Source: Phellopilus nigrolimitatus
Taxonomy: Eukaryota > Basidiomycota > Agaricomycetes > Hymenochaetales > Hymenochaetaceae
Direction of reading: 5' to 3'
DNA length: 64,000 nucleotides
Assembly: GCA_021029095.1 (NCBI GenBank)
Contig: JAJOHG010000018.1
Coordinates: 62,001 to 126,000 of the forward strand
In this document: positions 43,634-56,814 of the stretch, in pieces
Layout of the letters: every line of letters begins with the position of its first letter
How positions within the stretch are numbered: position 1 is the first letter of the stretch
Notes under the pieces: model-generated
Database searches by the model: none
Told to the model about the DNA's origin: nothing
What the model saw: only the letters and a program-made list of their open reading frames with translations
Program-made: the position numbers and the translations under genes

Positions 43634-46600
43634 ATGGCAGGTGCAAATGTTTCTTTCGGCCAGGGAGGTAACCCCACGAATGAACATGATGACTTCAACG
43701 CTCGTTCAACAAGACTGAGGACTGAGTCGCCGCGACAAATGCCGGCATTGATGCCCATTGAAGCCCGATACGACAAGCTTGATCATCATAAGCTAGACGA
43801 GCATACGATGGACTATATTCAAAACATTTTCGGACCATTAACAACGACTGTACGCTCCCATTATGTCCTTTCCGCTGTCGCCGAGACGTGCGATAGACTA
43901 GACCGTCGTTTCCGAATGTTATCAGAGGCGAAAGAAGTGATCTCGCAATACGGCACCACTTTGGTGGATCTCATTAACGAGTCGTATGAGAGAAAGGATT
44001 TTAAACAACTCAGAAATCTAGGTAAGTTTAACTCGGTCGTTATTCTGTCCTTCTAAATTAAGGCTACCCAGTCGTGCTTCAAAAGAACCCGTATGCGTAT
44101 GTGGACGTCGACCACAGCACAGATGATAAGCAGAGCAAGTGATGTTTCTCGGATTCCTTCCTTTCTCTTTTTAAAATCCTATACAGTGTTAGGTACTCAT
44201 GTCTCACTATGTGTCTCCGACCGTCTCATCTGATAAATATGGCCTCAGCTGTCAAACTGGCATGGAAGGTGCCGTACCAGGGAAGAGCCCATCTTTTGCT
44301 TTACGACACGGTCGCCACTATGACTTGGAACAAGGGTCTGAGGAGCAACGCAAACAGTCTATTCATCGTCCAGAGTTCTGGAACTGGAAAATCACGGACC
44401 GCGCACGAGCACAGTAAACTTGTATTCACTGTTCCGTTCAATCTAACGGCGGATTAGGAGAAGAAGGGTGAGTGAAAAAGAGATGCTACACTACTTTGGC
44501 TGAGTAAATTACTCTTAGGTTTCCCGTATCCTTTCCCTGACAATGCAATACGCGAACATCTCCATAACGCACCAAGAGCATTCCTATCAGCTCGCCTCTA
44601 CTTCCTAAAATTTCTCTTCGATCTGTTCTCAGCCGTGCTCGAAGAAGTTGAAACGCTTAAGGACTGGCTTGAGCCAGCGAAAACGTACGGGGATGTGGCG
44701 GAAGCCTGGTCATTTTATCTCGAGGAGAAGGGTCGGAACAACTTATACCGGAGGGTTGTGCGTATGGAGTACGAGGTACGTGTTTTCAGTAAATCGCAAT
44801 CGCTTTCTCTGGTAATTATCTTGAGTAGAGAAATGAACGGGCTTTCCAGAAGTTCCTCGAGGAGGAAGAAATTGAAGTCAAGGACGAGTCTGACCCTGCT
44901 GTGTTCAACCTCATCGCTAAGCAGACGCAAAATAAGATCTCTGGGTTAATCTCTTTCATCGGCAAACTCGTCGGAGATGAAAAATGTAAATCGCCCGATG
45001 CTCGCGTGGTGGTCTCCTTCGACGAAGCCCAATATTTGACGAATATCTCCATACCTACCAGCGCAGACTTACCACCTCGCACTCTATACGATGCGTTTTG
45101 CGCAGCTACGAATGAAATTTTGCCCAGTCCGGTGTTCTTCCTCTTTCTGTCCACACAGTTTACCCTGTGGAGATTTGTACCACCTCAGACGATGTCTTTG
45201 TTGGACAGAATTATCAGCTACAGTGACCAAAACAATATTCGGCCTCCGTTTACGGAGCTTCCCTTAGACTGCTTCGGGGACGAGCCACTTATCCGACCTG
45301 GTGAGAAGACGCTGAAAGACGTGTCGACCATCCACTTTATGAGCCAATTCGGAAGGCCAATGTATGTGTCTTTATTGTACCCTGGTTATGCGTGGGGCCT
45401 GCCTCACGCCTTATCTTTTCCAGGTTTTCGAGTCTTATGGGAGCCATGGTGCATGGAACCGAATTGCACATGGTAAACCTCGCGAGGGCCAAACTCATTG
45501 CAAGCGGCAAGCCTAATATTGCTCAAATGACCGATGACGCGAAGCTGGCTGTGCTCGCCGTGCGCCTTCTTCTTGACCTCAACACGTCCCGAGCGGATAC
45601 ACAAGCGCGGTTGGCCAGGCTTGTCCAGAATCATATGGCGATAGCATTCTCGATCCCGAAACATCGTGAGGCGCTAAGCGTAGGCTACCCTTCGGAACCG
45701 ATCCTCGCCGAAGCAGCCGCTCGACAGATGTATGACATGCGTAACGGAGCGGACGCTGTGAACGTTTCTTTACTGCTGCAAGAATTTGCGGAACGCGGTT
45801 TGGTCGACAAAGGCGAACGTGGCGAGCTTGTCGCTAGGCTCATCTTCACCCTGGCTTACGATGAAGCGGCTGAAACTTATGAGAAGGATACTTCGGAGAA
45901 CCGTGATGATCCTGTTGACGAAAGCTCGGAGTTTCCGTTTTACAGCAGAGGTGTGCCCTTGAAGTACTTCATCAAAGCACTCTTTGGGAAAAACCATGCG
46001 GAACATATCTTCAAAAGCCATCCCGATAATGTCCGAAATGGACAGACTTTCGAGCAGGCGTTCGAGCGCGCCTGGGTACGCTTCACGCACTTCCAGCGTG
46101 CAGGAGACTCGTCGGTCATAACGACAGAGGTCGCTTGGGCAGCGGCAGCTCGTGCGATGGCTTTCCAATGCAGTTCTGGTCAAGCAGGGATGGACATATT
46201 TATCCCGGTGGTCTTGCGGGATGAGAAACTCCAGGAGGAAATCATGACCGGTATCCTTGTCCATCTCGACGATCGAGTATCGGCCGAGACGAAAGTCAGA
46301 GCTGAAATTGACGAACGGGACATCGGTTTTTTCCAGACCCAGCCCGCTGATGGTCTGAATGCGAACACGGATAGTCGGCCCTACATCACGATTGTCATGG
46401 AGTTGGGCGTGCTGCCTTTTTATCGGACACAATCCGAAAATGAGGCGAAGAGCAACGCGACAAAGGCTGATTGCGCACCTTCCCCTGCAGAGAACAGCAC
46501 GGCTACCAAGAATTTCGCGACAAGCTCGTGGTGCCCTGAAACGGTAGCGCACCCGCGATACTCTATTTTCGCAATCGGTTGTTCGCCGTCGGTGTACAAT

Positions 46601-46840
46601 GTAGTGGATGACAAAGACGTATATGCGACACTGCTCTCATCTCGCCATATCTTGCAAGAACACTCGCGGCAGACACCGGATTCACTGTCAGCAGTGCGGC
46701 GGCTGAAGCCGTTTTGGATAGCAGGGCCCGAATGCTTTGATTGGGTGGGCGAAACGAAGCTTTCGTCGGAAGATCCTGCTGAAGAACCTGTGGTTGAAGG
46801 GGTATACACAGGCAATGAACTCCGTTCAGTAGCCGAATAG
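43634..46840 (+). pseudogene. P-loop NTPase family gene, copy A, with nonsense mutation
   Basis: Start MAGANVSFGQGG. Introns at 44022-44062 and later sites match those of the minus-strand copies. A Walker A motif SSGTGKSR lies at about 44376-44400 and a Walker B-like VVVSFDEAQYL near 45007. The last exon (45422-46840) codes for a long C-terminal half with HMAIAFSIPKHRE, LARLIFTLAYDEA and AGMDIFIPVVLRDEKLQEEI. The D-IPV then MTGILV pattern recalls a PD-(D/E)XK nuclease core, but the usual lysine position reads VHL. The NTPase plus nuclease-like layout resembles Crinkler-type proteins; this is an inference. Copy B has GAT GAG where this copy has GAT TAG (44455-44457), a stop just after the NTPase start, so it is probably dead. 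Confidence 0.7.
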
Positions 46841-47546
46841 GATGAAGGCGAGAATGCATTCATGGCAAATTCTCAGTAAATAGGAGATACCCTGGGATCA
46901 AAATAACTCGCCAGGAACATAATTTCTCAGCCCAGGGCTGTAGAGCTCGGGGTTATCGAGCTTTAATATAACAAAGCAAAATGTCCTAGTCGGAGTGACC
47001 TAAGCCAAGCAGGTTGTACGGAGGCCAGTAATGTGGCTTACACATAATCTTGACATCGGGAACTTGGTTATTGAGAATTTGAGCTCTCTCGTGCCTTGAA
47101 TGCATGCAGAACCCGGCACACGTCTGGGAAAATGCGAATTGCCGTCTCGAGACTCGTTACTGAACTACCTGAACGGAAATCCTGTTAGAGCCGCTGAGTT
47201 TTATATCCACGAGATACAGGGACACACCAGACCAGTGTGAAGTCCCGGAAAACTCAAATTTCAACGACTGTCGTACAATCTCCCATTACCATTTTTTTTT
47301 CAAAGAAAGCGCGTAAGAACGTTATTCCACTGTTTTAATTACATCCTCGTGAAATCGTGTATTGGAGAGGGTAGGATCAAGATAAAGTGTAGACGCGAGT
47401 CGAAGGTATGGTTTGTGTGTCCATGTTGTGGGAATATGTACGTCAACGCTCTTTTAAGCACCAAGCCACCAACTTCCTGTGGCTCTCCTACTTGCAAAGA
47501 ACAACCGCGACGCCAGACATCTCCCTCGAACAATCACTACACAATC
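46841..47546. other. Gene-less stretch
   Basis: No gene or repeat recognised apart from the 3' flank of copy A. Confidence 0.5.
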
Positions 47547-48931
47547 ATGCAATCACAATCGAGCCCCATACTCCCAGTCGCATCTGGTTCAACTTACCAA
47601 CCATTCACCACTCAACGCTCTCAAATTTCGAATTCCACAATGCCGACGTCCGCTACGCGTCCGAAAGAACGTTCAGGAACGGCGCCTCTACCCATATCCA
47701 TGCCCGACGACGTGTACTCGCTCAAACGTACCATCACACGATCGCTCGATAGGATCATGCCCACCAAGGTAGATTCCTTTTGCATCTCAGCTGTGAGATT
47801 GAATCCTGACGAGAACCCGCTTCGCTGCTTTCTTTCCCCTTATACTTGCGTGTCCAGGCTGTTGGAGAGGCCAAGAAGGCAACATGGCCTCAAGAGTCTT
47901 TGGTACCGGAGAGGGCGGATAGCAATGCGTCCCTCTTCTGCCAGAACAATCATACCAAAGAGGCTGGATTAGACCAGGTCGTCTTCTCAACCTCAACCTC
48001 AACCGGAGCTGGTGCGCATCTTCTTGAACTGCTCAACGAAGCCGTTAGTTTACACCCTACCCTTTTCTTCTCAGGCTCTCGTGTCGACCACGAGAAACTC
48101 GAACTCCATTCTCCTGGCTCGTTCACGAGTCTTTCGGCCCGCCACGATGGTTCCCAGTTGGATCCGACGGGTCATGACGACTTGCAGAGTTTGCTTTACG
48201 AGTTGGAAATGGAGAAGGAGGCACTCGGGAGAGACAGAGACGAGTCGGGAAGAATGCAGCAAGAGGCCATGGAAAGCTTGGAGGTCGCGGAGAGAGAAAT
48301 AGGAATGGCGCGGGTTGCGAAGGGGAACTTGGAAGTCGTAATCAAGAAGAGGTACGGTCGCGATGTGCTCATGGATTTGCTGGAGCTGTGCGGCGAACGA
48401 GTCGGGATCGATGGAAAATCTGAGGAAGAAGACGAGGAGAAAGACACGGACGAGAGGTGAGTTCTTCTCATGCTGTGCTATGCGTATTCGAAGCTGACAA
48501 CATCCGTGATTGCTAGCTTCAAAGAGCATGTCGAATCCAAAGTAGCTTACGCTGTACCATACGGGAAGCAGAAGCACAGCGTCATCCGCGAGGGCGCGAG
48601 CTACACAGAGACCGCGCCCGCGTCCGACACCGACGTGTCCAATTTGCGTTTGCACTCTGGGAATAAGGCCGGGGGATCCGCGATTGGACGCGACGAGAAC
48701 GCTCCTCTCCCAGCGACTTCGGTGCTATCCTCTGGCAAGGGAAAGAGGAAAAGAGAGGCTGATGAGCGTGGTGTTCGCGGCGAGCCCCAGAGGAAGAAAG
48801 CCAAGATAGACCAACGCCCTCTTCTCACAGCCCGCCCCGAGCGCATTCCCACAACGAACGCCGCAATTAACCGTCTACGGGACCGGCGACCTCGACGACC
48901 TCGACGTAAAGTGCGCAATCCTCTCAGATGA
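47547..48931 (+). CDS. Hypothetical coiled-coil nuclear-type protein
   Basis: Three exons, 47547-47768, 47858-48456 and 48517-48931, have introns of 89 and 60 bp (GTAGAT and GTGAGT donors, CAG and TAG acceptors) and keep frame to give 411 residues. The N-terminus is Ser/Thr/Pro-rich. A predicted coiled coil runs over about residues 175-255 (LQSLLYELEMEKEALGRDRD through GNLEVVIKKRY). An acidic patch EEEDEEKDTDE follows. The basic C-terminus contains KGKRKREADER and QRKKAKIDQR, typical of nuclear localisation signals. I do not recognise the family. The coiled coil plus basic tail would suit a chromatin or spindle protein, but that is only a guess. The reading is intact and its composition is unlike the transposons around it, so it may be a host gene. 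Confidence 0.55.
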
Positions 48932-49858
48932 CTTCGCAAGCACTCGTTCCGCACGGATCCACTGCGTCTTCCAACATTGCCGACGATGGCAGTCAAGTCT
49001 CGTACGAGCAACACAAATGAGCTCACCGAAGATGGACTTGATTCCCAATCGTAAGAGAGCCTCCAGGCTAGGAGTACAACTCTGACGACGACGACGCAGC
49101 CAGTAACGGAAGTCAGCCGGCCAGCCCGAACTTGCCCAATCATGATGCCTTGGTAATTTCCCAGCCTGTGCCAAAAAGCTCGAGCCATGATTGAAAACGG
49201 GTTCATTCATGGTCACAGACGGAAATCATTATGGAACGATGAGTGTTGACAGACGTGGTACGCCGGTAAAATCAGCAGAGGGACTCAGAGTGCCAGTTGC
49301 GCCGCCATACCGCGAATGATATGCGTCATACGTACTGTCCAAGCTCTGGGATCTTTGCAGTCTTCAGTGTGGTCTTGTCCAGCACTCGGGAGGAACTTGC
49401 CTCGTTATTTATACCCGTGATACCCCCCGACCGCAGCTCTTTGTTATCTTTCCTGATTGTTAGAGAACCCGCCAGAGATCTTTATGCACTGTGAAATAGT
49501 CTCTTTCAATTGTTCTTCTCTTTCTTTTTATAGTTTTGCGATTTTGATATAAAGAACTTTTGTTTTTCGTTTCGTTCAGGCGGCTCGGTGATGAGGCACG
49601 ACATGAAGTTCGCCTTTGCTGAGATGCCCGTCGGGTCGTCCCTTTATTTTTCGGTTCCAGACAAAAGAGAGATATTTTCTCAAAGTTCTTTGTTCGAAGC
49701 AAGAAAAAAGATAGAGAGCCAGAAAGACCCAGAGAATGAATCCAGCAACTGTAGCTAGCATGTTGGACTCAGGTATTGAAAGAGCCGCTTGCTGTCGAGT
49801 GTGGCATCGTGAGTCAGCCAATTGACTTCGGACTATAAATATAACACGACACAAAATT
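48932..49858. other. Gene-less stretch
   Basis: No supported gene. A TGTTGACAGACGTGG start with a TATTTATA box downstream (49243-49420) hints at an old copia-type LTR, but no proper end was found. Confidence 0.4.
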
Positions 49859-50068
49859 GTCGGGATTATCAGAGGTAAGAAACAAAAGGCCGCAACCAGT
49901 CAAGCCCTTTCGCCCTCTTCTAAGTCTCATATCAGATAATAAATTGTCGAGAACCCGAAAGAAGAAATCCACACCACTGTATTGCGGAAAACTCTTCTAG
50001 TTTTCCTGTACATGTACATGTACGGCGATGCTGTTTATATTACAAGATGATCTCAGGGTATCTTCTAT
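49859..50068. repeat. 3' flank shared by NTPase copies B and C
   Basis: ATCAGAGGTAAGAAACAAAA through TGTACATGTACATGTAC recurs at 53610-53894 in the same orientation, with an extra stretch of about 70 bp in the latter. It shows that copies B and C arose by duplication of a unit longer than the gene. Confidence 0.85.
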
Positions 50069-53000
50069 TTATTGACAATTTGCCATGAATGCATTCTCGT
50101 CTCCATCCTGTTCGGCTACTGAACTGAGTTCATCGCCTGTGTATACCCCTTCAGCCACAGGTTCTTCAGCAGGATCCTCCGACGAAAGCTTCGTTTCGCC
50201 CACCCAATCAAAGCATTCGGGCCCTGCTATCCAAAACGGCTTCAGCCGCCGCACTGCTGACAGTGAATCCGGTGTCTGCCGCGAATGTTCTTGCAAGATA
50301 TGGTGAGATGAGAGCAGTGTCGCATATACGTCTTTGTCATCCACTACATTGTACACCGACGGCGAACAGCCGACTGCCAAAATAGAGTATCGCGGGTGCG
50401 CTACCGTTTCAGGGCACCACGAGCTTGTCGCGAAATTCTTGGTAGTCGTGCTGTTCTCTGCAGGGGAAGATGCACAGGCAGCCTTTGTCGCGTTGCTCTT
50501 CGCCTCATTTTCGGCTTGTGTTCGATAAAAAGGCAGCACGCCCAACTCCATGACAATCGTGATGTACGGCCGACTATCCGTGTTCGCATTCAGACCGTCA
50601 GCGGGCTGCGTTGGGAAAAACCCGATGTCTTGTTCGTCAATTTCAACTCTGACTTCCGTCTCGGCCGTTACTCGATCGTCGATATGGACAAGAATACCGG
50701 TCATGATTTCCTCCTGGAGTTTCTCGTCCCGCAAGAGGACCGGGATAAATATGTCCATCCCTGCTTGACCAGAACTGCTTTGGAAAGCCATCGCACGAGC
50801 TGCAGCTGCCCAAGCGGCCTCTGTCGTAATGACCGACGAGTTCCCTGCGCGCTGGAAGTGCGTGAAGCGTACCCAGGCGCGCTCGAACGCCTGCTCGAAA
50901 GTCTGTCCATTTCGGACATTATCGGGATGGCTTTTGAAGATATGTTCCGCGTGCCCTTTTCCAAAGAGTGCCTTGATGAAGTACTTCAAGGGCACACCTC
51001 TGCTGTAAAACGGACAGTCCGAGCTTTCGTCAATAGGATCCTTACGATTCTTCGAAGTGTCTCTTTCATATGCTTCAGCCGCTTCATCATAAGCCAGGGT
51101 GAAGATGAGCCTAGCGACAAGCTCGCCACGTTCGCCTTTGTCAACCAAACCGCGTTCCACAAATTCTTGCAGCAGTAAAGCAATGCTCATGGCATTACAA
51201 CTGTTACGCATGACATACATCTGTCGAGCGGCTGCTTCTGCGAGGATCGGTTCCGAAGGGTAGCCTACGCTTAGCGTCTCGCGATGTTTCGGGATCGAGA
51301 ATGCTATCGCCATATGATTCTGGACAAGCCTGGCCAACCGCGCTTGTGTTTCCTCTCGGGACGTGTTGAGGTCAAGAAGAAGGCGCACGGCGAGGACGGC
51401 CAGCTTCGCGTCATCGGTCATTTGAGCAATACTAGGCTTGCCGCTTGCAATGAGTTTGGCCCTCGCGAGGTTTACCATGTGCCATTCGGTTCCATTTACC
51501 ATGGCTCCCACAAGACTCGAAAACCTGGAAAAGATAAGGCGTGAGTCAGGTTCCATGCATAACCAGGGTACAGAAAAGACACATGCATTGGCCTTCCGAA
51601 TTGGCTCATAAAGAGGATGGTCGACACGTCTTTCAGTGTCTTCTCACCAGGTCGGATAAGTGTCTCGTCCCCGAAGCAGTCGAAGGGAAGCTCCGTAAAC
51701 GGAGGCCGGATATTGTTTTGGACACTGTAGCTGATGACACTCTCAAAGAAAGACATCGTCTGAGGTGGTACAAATCTCCAGAGGGTAAACTGTGTGGACA
51801 GAAAGAGGAAGAACACCGGACTGGGCAAAATTGCATTCGCAGCTGCGCAAAACGCATCGTATAGAGTGCGAGGCGGTGAGTCTTCGCTGGTAGATATGGG
51901 GATATTTGTCAAATATTGGGCTTCGTCGAAGGAGACCACGACGCGAGCATCGGGCGAATTGCAATTGTCATCTCCGACGAGTTTGCCGATGAAAGAGATT
52001 AACTCGGAGATCTTATTTTGCGTCTGCTCGGCGATGAAGTTGAACACAGCAGGGTCGAACTTGTTCCTTATTCCTCTTTCCTCGAGGAACTCCTGGAGAA
52101 GCCGCTCATCTCTCTACGCGAAGGCAATCAGCAAGCGTAGAGAAAGAGATCCAGATTTACTGAAAACACATACGCACAATCCACCAGTATAAGTAGTCAT
52201 GACCTATCTCCTCTAGATAAAATGACCAGGCTTCCGCCACATCACCGTAAGTTTTCGCTGGTTTAAGCCAGTCCTTAAGCGTTTCAGCTTTTTTGAGCAC
52301 GGCTGAGAACAGATCGTGGAGAAAATTCAGGAAGTAGAGGCGAGCTGGTAGGAATGCTCTTGGTGCATTATGGAGATGTTTGCGTATTACACTGTCAGGG
52401 AAAGGGTACGGGAAACCTAAGAATGATTTACTCAGCCGAAGTAGTGCAGCATCTTTGTAACTCACCCTTCTTCTCATCCGCTGATAGATTGAACGGAATG
52501 GTGAATACAAGTTTACTGTGCTCGTGCACGGTTCGTGATTTTCCAGTTCCAGAGCTCTGGACGATGAATAGACTGTTTGCGTTGCTCCTCAGACCCTTGT
52601 TCCGAGTCATAGTGGCAACCGTGTCGTAAAGTAAAAGATGGGCTCTTCCCTGGTACGGCACCTTCCATGCGAGCTCGACAGCTGACGGCATATTTGTCAG
52701 ATGAGACGGTCGGAGACACGCGATGAGACATGAGCACCTAACACTGAACAAAATATTAATAGGTGGAAGGAAGGAATCTAAAAGATATCACTTGCTCTGT
52801 TGATCTTTATCATCTGTGCTATGGTCGACGTCCACATACGTATACGGGTTCCTTTGAAGGGCGACTGGGTAGCCTTAAATGAGAAATATAGAATGGCAGC
52901 CGAGTTTACGTACGTAGATTTCTAAGTTGTTTAAAATCCTTTCTCTCATACGATTCGTTAATGAGATTCACCAAAGAGGGGCCATATTCCGATATTTTTT

Positions 53001-53295
53001 CTTTCGCCGCTGGTAACACTTTGAGACCGGAGTCTAGTCTATTGCACGTGCCGGCGACAGATATAAGAACCCATACAGGGTGGACGATCGTTGGCAGACG
53101 ACCAAAAGCGTCTTCAAAAGCGTATTGAAGATAGTCCATCGTAAGCTCGTCTAGTCTAGGATGATCGAGCCTGTCGTATCGGGCCTCAATGAACTTCAAA
53201 GCTGGGTATGAACTTGTTTCTCGAGCATTGTCGCCATCAGCGTGTTCGTTGGGTCGTTTATCTCCCTGGCCGAAAGAAACGTTCGTGTCGGACAT
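50069..53295 (-). pseudogene. P-loop NTPase family gene, copy B, splice/frame lesion
   Basis: Minus strand; starts MSDTNVSFGQGD at 53295 and ends at 50069. The Walker A motif SSGTGKSR is intact, with VVVSFDEAQYL further on, and the last exon (about 51530-50069) is open and clearly homologous to copy A. Compared with copies A and C it lacks about 14 bp at the 3' end of the exon around 52165, taking codons and the GTACGT/GTATGT donor context; the remaining possible splice gives a stop shortly after. It is therefore probably broken despite long open exons. It forms a direct tandem pair with copy C, about 3.8 kb apart. A 260-codon open frame on the plus strand (50396-51178) is its shadow. Confidence 0.65.
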
Positions 53296-53501
53296 GATGG
53301 GAGAAAGATCGGGCAAAAGTAAGCCATGCTGTTAGTTAATGACCGTTCGTAACCTACAGTCACAGAAATACGGAACGCTTCTTATGTAATATTGCTACGT
53401 AAAGAATAAAACGTGTTTTGCTTTTTGGTAAGTAAGATAAAATTTGCAAACCGATTTGCAAACAGAATAGCGGGGCACGCACCATAACGATCAGTTCTCA
53501 C

Positions 53502-53520
53502 GGGGGGGGGGGGGGGGGGG
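53502..53520 (+). repeat. 19-base G homopolymer
   Basis: A run of 19 G lies between the start of copy B and the end of copy C. Its true length may be affected by sequencing. Confidence 0.9.
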
Positions 53521-53609
53521 CACACAGCCACCCCGTGAACATCACGTGATAGCTTTTTGGGAGCCCGGTAAGAGGGAGCTTCGCTCCCAATAACACGACA
53601 CAAAAAATT

Positions 53610-53894
53610 TCGGAATCATCAGAGGTAAGAAACAAAAGGCCGCAACCAGTCAAGCCCTTTCGCCCTCTTCTAAGTCTCATATCAGATAATAAACTGTCGA
53701 GATCCCGAAAGAAGAAATCCACACCACTGGATTGCGGAAAACTCTTCTAATTTTCCTGTACATGTACATGTACATTGGCGGTGCTGTTTATATAACAAGG
53801 TGCGACACGGTTAAACTTGTAGATGAAATGCTAAATGTAGAAGTAAAACTCCAGATGTCCCTTGCGAGCCATTTTGATCTCAGGTATCTTCTAT
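53610..53894. repeat. 3' flank of copy C, duplicate of 49859-50068
   Basis: Same sequence as the copy B flank, with CATGTACATGTACA in both and a local insertion around 53790-53870. Confidence 0.85.
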
Positions 53895-56750
53895 TTACTG
53901 AGAATTTGCCATGAATGCACCATCCTGTTCGGCTACTGGACTGAGTGCATTGCCTATGTATACCCCTTCAACCACAGGTCCTACAGCAGGATCTTCCGAC
54001 GAAAGCTTCGTTTCGCCCGCCCAATCAAAGCATTTGGGACCTACTATCCAAAACGGCTTCAGCCGCCGCACTGCGGACAGTAAATCCGGTTTCTGCCGCG
54101 GATGCTCTTGCAAGATATGGCGATATGAGAGCAGTGTCGCATATATGTCTTTGTCCTCCACTACATTGTATACAGACGGCGAACAGCCGACTGCGAAAAT
54201 AGAGTATCGCGGGTGCGCTACCATTGCGGGGCGCCTCGAGCTTGTCGCGACATTCCTGGCAGTCGTACTGTTTTCTGCAGGGGAAAGTGCGCAGTCAGCC
54301 TTTGTTGCGGCGCTCTTCGCCTCATTTTCGGCTTGCGTCTGATAAAAAGGCAGCACGCCCAACTCCATGACAATCGTGATGTAGGGCCGATTGTCCGCAT
54401 TCGCGTTCAAACTGTTAGTGGGTTGCGCCGGGAAAAAGCCTATGTCTTGTTCGTCAATTTCAGCTCTGACTTTCGTCTCGGCCGATATTCGATTGCCGAG
54501 ATGGACAAGGATACCGGTCATGATTTCCTCCTGGAGTTTCTCGTCCCGCAAGAGGACCGGGATAAATATGTCAATCCCCGCTTGACCAGGACTGCATTGG
54601 AAAGCCATCGCACGAGCTGCCGCTGCCCAGGCTGCCTCTGTCGATACGACCGACGAGTTCCCTGCACGCTGGAAGTGTGTGAAGCGCACCCAGGCGCGCT
54701 CGAACGCCTGCTCAAAAGTCTGTCCATTTCTGACATTATCGGGGTGGCTTTTGAAGATATGTTCCGCATGGGTCTTTCCAAAGAGTGCTACAATGAAGTA
54801 CTTCAAGGGCACACCTCTGCTGTAAAACGGAAATTCCGAGCTTTCGTCAACAGGATCATCACGGTTCTCCGAAGTATCCTTCTCATAGGCACCCGCCGCT
54901 TCATCGTAAGCCAGGGTGAAGATGAGCCTAGCGACAAGCTCGCCACGTTCGCCTTTGTCGACCAAACCGCGTTCCGCAAAGTCCTGCAGCAGTAAAGGAG
55001 TGTTCATGACTTTCCAATCGCTACGTATGACATTCATCTGTCGAGCGGCTGCTTCAGCAAGAATCGGTTCCGAAGGATAGCCGATGCTTAGCGTCTCGCG
55101 ATGTTTTGGGATCGAAAATGCTATCGCCATATGATTCTCGACAAGCCTGACCATCTGCGTTTGCCTATCCGCTCGGGACATGTTGAAGTCAAGAAGAAGG
55201 CGCACAGCGAGGACAGCCAGCTTCGCGTCATCGGTCATCTCAGCAGTATTAGGCTTGCTGCTTGCAATGAGTTTGGCCCTCGCGAGGTTGACTATATACC
55301 ATTCGGTTCCATGCACCATGGCTCTCATAAGACTCGAAAACCTGGAAAAGATAAGGCGTGAGTCAGGTTCCATGCATAACCAGGGCACAAAAAAGACACA
55401 TACATTGGCCTTCCGAATTGGCTCATAAAGTGGATGGTCGACACGTCTTTCAGCGTCTTCTCACCAGGTCGGATAAGTGGCTCACTCCCGAAGCAATCGA
55501 AGGGAAGCTCCGTAAACGGAGGCCGAATATTGTTTTGGCCACTGTAATTGTAGGGTCTCGCCGAGGAAGACACCGTCTGAGGTGGTCCAATTCTCGAGAG
55601 GCTAAATTGTGTGGACAGAAAGAGGAAGAACACCGGACTGGGCAGTAGTGTATTCGCAGCTGAACAGAACGCATCGTATAGATTAAGAGATGGTGAGTCT
55701 CCATACATGGAGATATTCGTCAAATAGTGGGCTTCGTCAAAGTAGATCACGACGCGAGCATCGGGCGAATTGCAATTGTCATCTCCGACGAGTTTACCGA
55801 CGAAAGAGATTAATTCGAAGATCTTATTTTGCGTCTGCTTGGCGATGAAGTCGAACACAGCAGGATCGAACTTGTCCTTGACTTCAATTTCCTCCTTTTC
55901 GAGGAGCTTCTGAAAGGCCCGTTCATCTCTCTGCTCGAAGGCGATTAGCAGAAAAACCGATTGCGATTGACTGAAAACACATACTCTGTACTCCATACGC
56001 ACAACTCTCTGATATAAGTCGTTCCGACCCTCTTTCTCGAGATGCAATGACCAGGCTTCCGCCACATCCCTGTATGTTTTCGCTGCCTTAAACCAGTCCT
56101 TAAGCGTTTCAACTTCTTCGAGAACCGCTGAGAACAGATTGTAGAGAAATTCCATGAAGTAGAGGCGAGCTCGTAGGAAGTCACTCTTTGGTGCATTACG
56201 GAGATGTTCGCGTATTACACTATCAGGGAAAGGGTACGGGAAACCTAAGAATGATTTACTCAGATGAAGTAGTGTAGCGTCTCTTTGTAACTCACCATCC
56301 ATCTCCTCTTCCGCCGTTAGATTGAACGGAATGGTGAATACAAGTTTGCTGTGCTCGTGCACGGTTCGCGATTTTCCAGTCATCGAACTCTGGACGATGG
56401 CCAAACTGTTCTCATAGCCTTTCAGACCTTTTTCCCTGGTCATAGTGGCGACCGTGTCGTAAAGCAAAAGATGGGCTCTTCCCCGATACCAAACCCTCCA
56501 TGCCTGCTTGATAGCTGGCCATATTTATCAGATGAGGCGGTCGGAGACACACGATGGGACATGAGTACCTAACTCTGTACAGTGTCTCAGAAAGAGAGAG
56601 GAAGTAATCCGAAAGATATGACTTACTCTGCTGATCCAGATCCATACAGATTCTTTTGAAGCCTGACTGGATGATCTTAGGTGAAAAGGACAGAATGGCG
56701 GCCGAGTTCTACTTACGCAGGTTTCGGAGACGTCCGGAATCTCGTGACGA
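53895..56750 (-). pseudogene. P-loop NTPase family gene, copy C, truncated and frameshifted
   Basis: The C-terminal exon (about 55350-53895) and the middle exons (56467 to about 55380) read well. Copy C has lost most of the first exon; only its 3' edge with the GTAAGTAGAACTCGG splice region is left near 56720. Two bases are missing in the ATGGCC(TC)AGC stretch near 56516, which shifts the frame before the NTPase. The Walker A reads SSMTGKSR, so the first glycine of GTGKS is replaced by Met. The Walker B-like strand is VVIYFDEAHYL. The product cannot be made as in copy A. It points the same way as copy B and shares its downstream flank. Confidence 0.68.
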
Positions 56751-56814
56751 AGCACTTATTGAATGGCACTTACTTGAGTGTTCAGCCAAACCTGCTAGTA
56801 GTGCTGCCGGGAGG

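Noticed and set aside
49243..49580. Possible solo copia-type LTR starting TGTTGACAG, with a TATA-like box
   Set aside because: No convincing CA end, second copy or target duplication. A nearby ATGAG match would require an end of the wrong form.
50396..51178. 260-codon open frame antisense to NTPase copy B, with counterparts over copies A and C
   Set aside because: It is present in all three copies only because the coding strand is conserved and GC-rich. It has no recognisable domain.
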